Both the position numbers and the translations under genes were made by a program. This document shows positions 6,567-10,189 of a stretch of DNA of 10,189 nt, one piece after another. This stretch comes from UBA11164 sp002420085 (lineage in GTDB: Bacteria > Pseudomonadota > Gammaproteobacteria > Xanthomonadales > Xanthomonadaceae), in contig DALYLJ010000120.1 of NCBI GenBank assembly GCA_031976395.1, positions 1 through 10,189 on the forward strand. Reading direction: 5' to 3'. Under the pieces are notes generated by a model. That model did no database searches and was not told the origin of the DNA. It saw only the letters and a program-made list of their open reading frames with translations. The first letter of the stretch is position 1, and every line of letters starts with the position of its first letter.

Positions 6567-7978
6567 CCCCGATCGTGCCGAACCCGAGCGCGCCGCTGCG
6601 CCTGGCCCTGGTCGGTCACACCAACACCGGCAAGACCTCGCTGGTTCGCACCCTGAGCCGTGATCCCGGCTTCGGCGAAGTTTCATCCCGGCCCGGCACC
6701 ACCCGCCATGTCGAAGGTGTGCGTCTGATGGTCGATGGTATCGCCAGGGTCGAGTTGTATGACACGCCGGGGCTGGAAGACCCGATCGAATTGCTGGCCC
6801 GGCTGGATGGCCTGGCTGCCGGTCAGCGGCGTGATGGTCCCGACCGGATCGAGCAGTTCCTGAATCTGCCCGAAGCCGACGGTCGCTTCGAGCAGGAGGC
6901 CAAGGTGCTGCGCCAGATGTGCGCCAGCGATGCTGCCCTCCATGTGATTGATGCCCGTGACCCGGTCTTGCCCAAGCACCGCGATGAACTGGCTATCCTC
7001 GCCCTGTGCGGCATCCCCCTGCTGCCGGTGCTCAATTTCGTGGCCGGTCACGAGGCCGACCCCGGCGCTTGGCGGCGCATGCTGGCCGGTATCGGCCTGC
7101 ATGCCGTGGTCGAGTTCGACGCGGTTGCTCCGGAGCGTGACGCCGAGTCGGTTCTGTACCGCAAGCTCTCGACCCTGCTCGATGCGTTCTGCGAGCCACT
7201 GGAGCGGCTGATCGCCGCCCGCCAACGCGAGGCCGAGCATCGCCGCCAGGCGGCACTGACCGAGATTGCCGCGCTATTGATCGATGCCGGCGCCGCCCGC
7301 ATCCCGGTTGCTGGCAGCGCCGATCCGACGTCCGCGCTCGAAGCGCTGGCCGATGCCGTCCGTCGGCGGGAACATGCCTGCCGCCAGGCCCTGCTCGAAC
7401 TCCATCGGTTCAGCGAGCAGACCGTGCGCAGTCCGGCCCTGGCCAGTCTCTCCGGACGCTGGCAGAGCGATCTGTTCGCCCCGGAGGCGCTGGCCGACAT
7501 GGGCATTCGACTCGGCACCGGGGTCGCCGCCGGTGCCGCCACCGGGGTCGGCATCGATCTGGCCACCGGCGGTCTCACCCTCGGTGCCGCCGCCGCGCTC
7601 GGGGCGCTGGCTGGCGGCACCTGGCAGACCCTTCGTCATTACGGCAGCCGACTCAAGGGCCGCCTGACCGGACACCGCGAGCTGAGTCTCGACGATGCCA
7701 TCCTGCGGCTGCTGGCATTGCGGCAATTGCATCTGGTGCGGACGCTGGAAGCCCGTGGCCATGGTGCGGTCAGCGCGATCGACATCCCGGCTGCCGTCGC
7801 CCGGCCGTGGCGCCAGGGCCGGCTGCCGGCCAGCCTGCGACGGGCGCGTGCCCATCCCGGATGGTCGGCACTGGTGGCAGCGGCCGGCGACCCGTCCGGC
7901 CGCAGCAGCGCGATCGCCCGTCTGGCCCACAGCCTGGCCGAGGAAATGTCCATCGACCCGATTACCGAGGTGGATTGA
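6563..7978 (+). CDS. DUF3482 family P-loop GTPase, partner of the DUF2868 protein
   Basis: The 471-residue product has an N-terminal TRAFAC-type GTPase domain: G1 GHTNTGKTS (18-26), a G2 region RPGTTRH (43-49) and G3 DTPG (67-70). Where G4 (NKxD) is expected, after a hydrophobic strand, it reads NFVAGHEAD (158-166), so the base-specifying Lys and Asp are not in their usual places. A helical, charged middle region follows (about 190-300). A Gly/Ala-rich hydrophobic stretch near 313-353 could insert in or lie against a membrane. The C-terminal domain is helical. ATG 6563 overlaps the TGA of the preceding gene (ATGA) and has no Shine-Dalgarno sequence of its own, so translation is probably coupled; an in-frame ATG at 6542 lies inside that gene. 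The family is recognised, but its function is not established. A role in stress or envelope GTP switching is only a guess. Confidence 0.8.
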   Translation: MTPIVPNPSAPLRLALVGHTNTGKTSLVRTLSRDPGFGEVSSRPGTTRHVEGVRLMVDGIARVELYDTPGLEDPIELLARLDGLAAGQRRDGPDRIEQFLNLPEADGRFEQEAKVLRQMCASDAALHVIDARDPVLPKHRDELAILALCGIPLLPVLNFVAGHEADPGAWRRMLAGIGLHAVVEFDAVAPERDAESVLYRKLSTLLDAFCEPLERLIAARQREAEHRRQAALTEIAALLIDAGAARIPVAGSADPTSALEALADAVRRREHACRQALLELHRFSEQTVRSPALASLSGRWQSDLFAPEALADMGIRLGTGVAAGAATGVGIDLATGGLTLGAAAALGALAGGTWQTLRHYGSRLKGRLTGHRELSLDDAILRLLALRQLHLVRTLEARGHGAVSAIDIPAAVARPWRQGRLPASLRRARAHPGWSALVAAAGDPSGRSSAIARLAHSLAEEMSIDPITEVD

Positions 7979-7983
7979 CCGCA

Positions 7984-8020
7984 GCCGGCAGCACGATCCT
8001 GGCCCGGATCGGCTGCCGGC
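7984..8020. terminator. Strong bulged hairpin between convergent genes
   Basis: GCCGGCAGC (7984-7992) pairs perfectly with GCTGCCGGC (8012-8020). Inside, CGATCC (7994-7999) pairs with GGATCG (8006-8011) around the loop TGGCCC, leaving a single bulged A at 7993. That gives 15 base pairs in total. It begins six bases after the stop of the GTPase gene and ends 22 bases before the end of the convergent rhomboid gene, so it could stop transcription from both sides. Neither side has a T-run, so it may act as an mRNA 3'-end stabiliser or together with Rho. Confidence 0.6.
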
Positions 8021-8042
8021 ATTGGCGTGGCACGCGCCTGAT

Positions 8043-8831
8043 TCAGTCGCTGTCGGTGCGACCGGATCGGGTCGGGAATGGCAGGATGGTGCCAGTCCGC
8101 TCCGGCTCTGGGCGATGCCAGAGCACTGGAACCGCCGTCGGTCGGGGTGGCTCGGTCGGATCGAGCGCATGGTCGAGATCGGCCGTCTGCTCGTCCTCGT
8201 CCTCCCAGGAGTAGCGTTTGCGCGGTGGCGGCGGATCGAGCCGACGCCAGACGAGTCCCGCCCCGGCCCCGGCAATCGCGCCGAACAGGTGGTATTCCCA
8301 ACTGATCCCCGGTTCGCGCGGAAAGACCGTCATCAGCATGCCGCCGTAGAGGAAGAAGGCGACCATGGCAGTGGCGATGGCGGCCCGCTCGCGCCGGGCC
8401 AGACCGAGCACGAACAGGAACAGCATCAGGCCATGACTGAGCCCGCTGGCACCCAGGTGGGCGGGCGGTCGCCCGAACAGCCACACGGCGATGCCGGACA
8501 GCAGCCAGATGGTCGGGATCGCGCGCAGACCGGCACGTGGATAGACCGCCAGGGTCAGGGTTGTCAGCACCAGCATCGGCAGGGTGTTGGCGCTCAGGTG
8601 TGCGACCGAGCCGTGCAGCAGCGGGGCACTGACGATGCCGATCAGACCCCACCATTCGCCGGGTCGCAGGGTCAGTGCCGAGAACGCGCCGAGCCACTGC
8701 TCGAACAGCTTGATCCACCACAGCAGCGCCACGAAGGCCGCCGCTGCCAGGGCGGCGTGGACGATGCGGCGGCGGTCGGCATGGGCCTGGGCTGCCGGAT
8801 CGGCGTCGAGATCATGTTCCGGAAGGTCCAT
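8043..8831 (-). CDS. Rhomboid-family intramembrane serine protease
   Basis: The 262-residue product has a short charged cytosolic N-terminus (1-23), a six-helix rhomboid core and a soluble tail. The catalytic Ser is S129 in HLGASG (125-130), and the catalytic His is H181 in WEYHLFGAIAG. HGSVAHLSANTL (73-84) is the conserved HG..HL..N helix that lines the active site. The C-terminal tail (about 197-262) is hydrophilic, rich in Pro, Arg, Asp and Glu, and probably disordered. All catalytic landmarks are present, so it should be an active protease that cuts membrane-spanning substrates; no substrate can be named. ATG 8831 follows GGATAAGTGCG, which gives either a weak Shine-Dalgarno (GGA) or a poor -10. 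It lies downstream of the GT9 gene on the same strand, 145 bases away, and converges on the GTPase operon. Confidence 0.9.
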   Translation of the reverse strand: MDLPEHDLDADPAAQAHADRRRIVHAALAAAAFVALLWWIKLFEQWLGAFSALTLRPGEWWGLIGIVSAPLLHGSVAHLSANTLPMLVLTTLTLAVYPRAGLRAIPTIWLLSGIAVWLFGRPPAHLGASGLSHGLMLFLFVLGLARRERAAIATAMVAFFLYGGMLMTVFPREPGISWEYHLFGAIAGAGAGLVWRRLDPPPPRKRYSWEDEDEQTADLDHALDPTEPPRPTAVPVLWHRPEPERTGTILPFPTRSGRTDSD

Positions 8832-8848
8832 CGCACTTATCCGCGAAT

Positions 8849-8867
8849 GGTCGGCTTGCAGCCGACC
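8849..8867. repeat. REP-like hairpin just upstream of the rhomboid gene
   Basis: GGTCGGCT (8849-8856) and AGCCGACC (8860-8867) form a perfect 8-bp stem with the loop TGC. A GTCGG-stem short-loop palindrome of this kind resembles the repetitive extragenic palindromes common in Xanthomonadales and Pseudomonas. It lies 17 bases upstream of ATG 8831, so it could also be an operator or a terminator for the GT9 transcript. Only one copy occurs in the window. Confidence 0.45.
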
Positions 8868-8907
8868 GCGTGGTGCCGCTCGGATTGCCAGGAAGGGTCC
8901 ATGGGGA

Positions 8908-8925
8908 TCGCCGACGTGCCGGCGA
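8908..8925. repeat. Small inverted repeat between the GT9 and rhomboid genes
   Basis: TCGCCG (8908-8913) pairs with CGGCGA (8920-8925) around a six-base loop. On the minus strand it lies about 50 bases after the GT9 stop codon. No T-run follows. In GC-rich DNA a 6-bp repeat can arise by chance. The rest of the 8832-8976 gap shows no ORF or RNA gene that I can support. Confidence 0.25.
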
Positions 8926-8976
8926 CGGCTCCGTTCAGTGGGTGTTGAAACGATATCGGGGCCGCGACCGCCGGCT

Positions 8977-10026
8977 TCAAGTGCGGATACGGCCGGCCAG
9001 CGTGCGCCAGGCGGCGATCACCCGGTCCGGTCCGATGCGATCGACCCGGTCGAGTCCATCCGGCTCGCCGCCGACCGTCACCACCGGCACTCCTGGCGGC
9101 GCCTTCGGCGTCCACAGCCAGGTCGGTGCAGCGCCGAACAGCACCACGCTCGGACAGGCCAGCGCAGCGGCGATATGGGCCGGGCCGCTGTCGACCGCGA
9201 TCATGCTGTGTGCGCAGTTGGCCAGGGCCATCAACCGCAGCATCGGCAGTTGATCGCCACAGGCATGGACCCGGCGATCGCGGCACTGGTCGGCGATGGC
9301 GAGCAGCAGCGCCTGTTCGGAGGGGGCACCGCAAAGAACGACCGCAGCCTCCGGCAGCGATTCGAGAACCGCCGTGATGGTCTGTGCCCAGTTCTCGATC
9401 GGCCACCATTTGTGGTGGTCGCTGCGGAAACGGCCATGGCGCTGGGTGCGCTTGTTGCCGGGCTGGATCAACACGATCTGACCGGTCAGGCCGCGTTCGG
9501 CGCGCCACTGCGCCAGATCGACCAGGGCCGATCCAGGCACGATCAGCGTGGGCTGGTCGGGAAATGCCGGCGGCCTGGCCTCCACAGTTCCCGCCCATGC
9601 CGGTGGCAGCCGCACGGCCATGTCGGCGAGTCGGTCGAACCAGTGTCGGCGGGCCGCGAGTTCGGCGTCGTCGAAGAACAGGCGATGATCGGCCGGGATT
9701 CCCGCGCGGTCGAGCAACCGGCGCAGTGCGGCGCGCTGGAGATCGTCGCAGACATAGACCGGTCCGGGTGGTCGATGGCGCAGCCAGTCCACCACTCGCC
9801 ATTGTCGTGGATCAGTCCAGTACGGTCGGCGCCGGCTTTCGAGTCGATGGACCTCCCCGACATCGGGATGTTCGGCCAGCAGGTCGGCTGGCCAACCGGT
9901 GCCCGACAGCAGGTCGCAGGGCATCTGGTAGCGCTGATGCAGAGCCGACAGCAGGCCGGTCAGGAGAACCATGTCCCCGACCGAGCCGAAACGAACCACC
10001 AGCGGCCTGGGTGCAGTACGGGTCAT
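8977..10026 (-). CDS. Glycosyltransferase family 9, ADP-heptose:LPS heptosyltransferase-like
   Basis: The 349-residue product starts MTRTAPRPLVVRFGSVGDMV; the RFGSVGDM(V/I)L turn is the N-terminal signature of GT9 heptosyltransferases. The second Rossmann half carries IVLIQPGNKRTQRHG (184-198), VVLCGAPSEQ (229-238) and the sugar-nucleotide-binding motif AVDSGPAHIAAAL (277-289) followed by VVLFGAAPTWLW. The enzyme would add heptose, or a related sugar, to the LPS inner core on the cytosolic face of the inner membrane. ATG 10026 is chosen because family homology begins there; the frame stays open to an ATG at 10164, but that extension is not protein-like. No Shine-Dalgarno sequence precedes the start. 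No other LPS gene is next to it in the window, so assignment to WaaC, WaaF or WaaQ is not possible. Confidence 0.88.
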   Translation of the reverse strand: MTRTAPRPLVVRFGSVGDMVLLTGLLSALHQRYQMPCDLLSGTGWPADLLAEHPDVGEVHRLESRRRPYWTDPRQWRVVDWLRHRPPGPVYVCDDLQRAALRRLLDRAGIPADHRLFFDDAELAARRHWFDRLADMAVRLPPAWAGTVEARPPAFPDQPTLIVPGSALVDLAQWRAERGLTGQIVLIQPGNKRTQRHGRFRSDHHKWWPIENWAQTITAVLESLPEAAVVLCGAPSEQALLLAIADQCRDRRVHACGDQLPMLRLMALANCAHSMIAVDSGPAHIAAALACPSVVLFGAAPTWLWTPKAPPGVPVVTVGGEPDGLDRVDRIGPDRVIAAWRTLAGRIRT

Positions 10027-10032
10027 CGCGCT

Positions 10033-10038
10033 ATTCTG
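10033..10038 (-). promoter_or_regulatory. Candidate -10 element of the GT9 gene
   Basis: Read on the minus strand, CAGAAT matches TATAAT at four of six positions and is followed by six bases and then ATG 10026. A clear -35 is not seen at the right distance. The arrangement copies that of the dehydratase and DUF2868 genes and suggests a leaderless mRNA. Confidence 0.3.
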
Positions 10039-10082
10039 CCAGCCAGCGAACATTGGCGCCGAACCGATGGCCGGCATTCGAC

Positions 10083-10102
10083 GACGGCCGCTCTCGGCCG
10101 TC
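10083..10102. terminator. Perfect hairpin in the gap upstream of the GT9 gene
   Basis: GACGGCCG (10083-10090) and CGGCCGTC (10095-10102) form a perfect 8-bp stem with a CTCT loop. It lies 57 bases upstream of ATG 10026. It could end a minus-strand gene lying to the right, or be a binding site between divergent genes. No T-run is present. Confidence 0.4.
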
Positions 10103-10135
10103 CCAGGCGCATAGCGCGTTGGACAGAGCTCGGTC

Positions 10136-10164
10136 TTGACATCGTTCCGTCCGGCTGGAACCAT
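10136..10164 (+). promoter_or_regulatory. Possible promoter leaving the window to the right
   Basis: TTGACA (10136-10141) is a perfect -35 consensus. Seventeen bases later AACCAT (10159-10164) is a poor -10 (three of six). GAGGA (10172-10176) follows, close to the window edge, and could be a ribosome binding site for a + strand gene starting just outside. No coding start is visible. Confidence 0.25.
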
Positions 10165-10189
10165 CCGGCGCGAGGAATCAACGGTAATC

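Noticed and set aside
7695..8948. Plus-strand ORF of 417 residues spanning the convergent junction
   Set aside because: It crosses the hairpin at 7984-8020 and is antisense to the rhomboid gene, whose catalytic Ser and His motifs are clear on the other strand.
1..10189. tRNA, rRNA, CRISPR array, insertion sequence or integrase
   Set aside because: I looked on both strands for cloverleaf arms ending in CCA, regularly spaced repeats and transposase or recombinase motifs and saw none that I could support.

Overview
The window looks like the edge of an accessory (defence-type) island joined to an ordinary high-GC proteobacterial chromosome. Two blocks differ visibly in base use. Positions 1 to about 4050 are only moderately GC-rich, with mixed third codon positions. 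From about 4084 to the end the sequence is strongly GC-rich, with mostly G or C in third positions. The right-hand genes (a PLP-dependent threonine/serine dehydratase, a DUF2868-DUF3482 GTPase pair, a rhomboid protease and a GT9 heptosyltransferase-like enzyme) suggest a Gram-negative proteobacterium. A gammaproteobacterium of the Xanthomonadales/Lysobacterales type is my best guess, at low confidence.

Left block, all on the + strand. It opens inside a DUF2326 SMC/RecN-like coiled-coil ATPase, the type found as the ATPase of ABC-three-component (ABC-3C) conflict systems. Its partners would lie upstream, outside the window. Next comes a 76-residue HigA-type antidote remnant whose DNA-binding helix-turn-helix appears to be missing. 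A nuclease-like gene follows, broken by one frameshift and one in-frame amber codon. Then comes a TIGR02391 (Ymh-type) protein that has lost its conserved C-terminal end. After it, protein-like fragments run on in three successive frames, and a small Cys-rich ORF follows. Most of this block after the ATPase is therefore decaying, while the visible part of the ATPase is open. The block ends near a perfect 12-bp tandem duplication at 4027-4050.

Right block. A dehydratase gene (+) is followed by a probable hairpin and then a two-gene operon (+). That operon encodes a four-helix DUF2868 membrane protein and, overlapping it by ATGA, a DUF3482 P-loop GTPase whose G4 motif is not canonical. A strong bulged hairpin (7984-8020) separates this operon from two minus-strand genes that converge on it: a GT9 glycosyltransferase (10026 to 8977), then 145 bases with two small hairpins, then a rhomboid protease (8831 to 8043). 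Three of these genes (dehydratase, DUF2868, GT9) lack a Shine-Dalgarno sequence and have a -10-like hexamer ending 6-7 bases before the ATG, which suggests leaderless transcripts. Past 10026 there is a perfect hairpin and a consensus -35 hexamer pointing out of the window on the + strand, with no gene visible.

No rRNA, tRNA, CRISPR array, transposase or integrase is recognisable. The most interesting features are the decayed defence island next to an apparently intact ABC-3C ATPase, and the little-characterised membrane-protein/GTPase pair.
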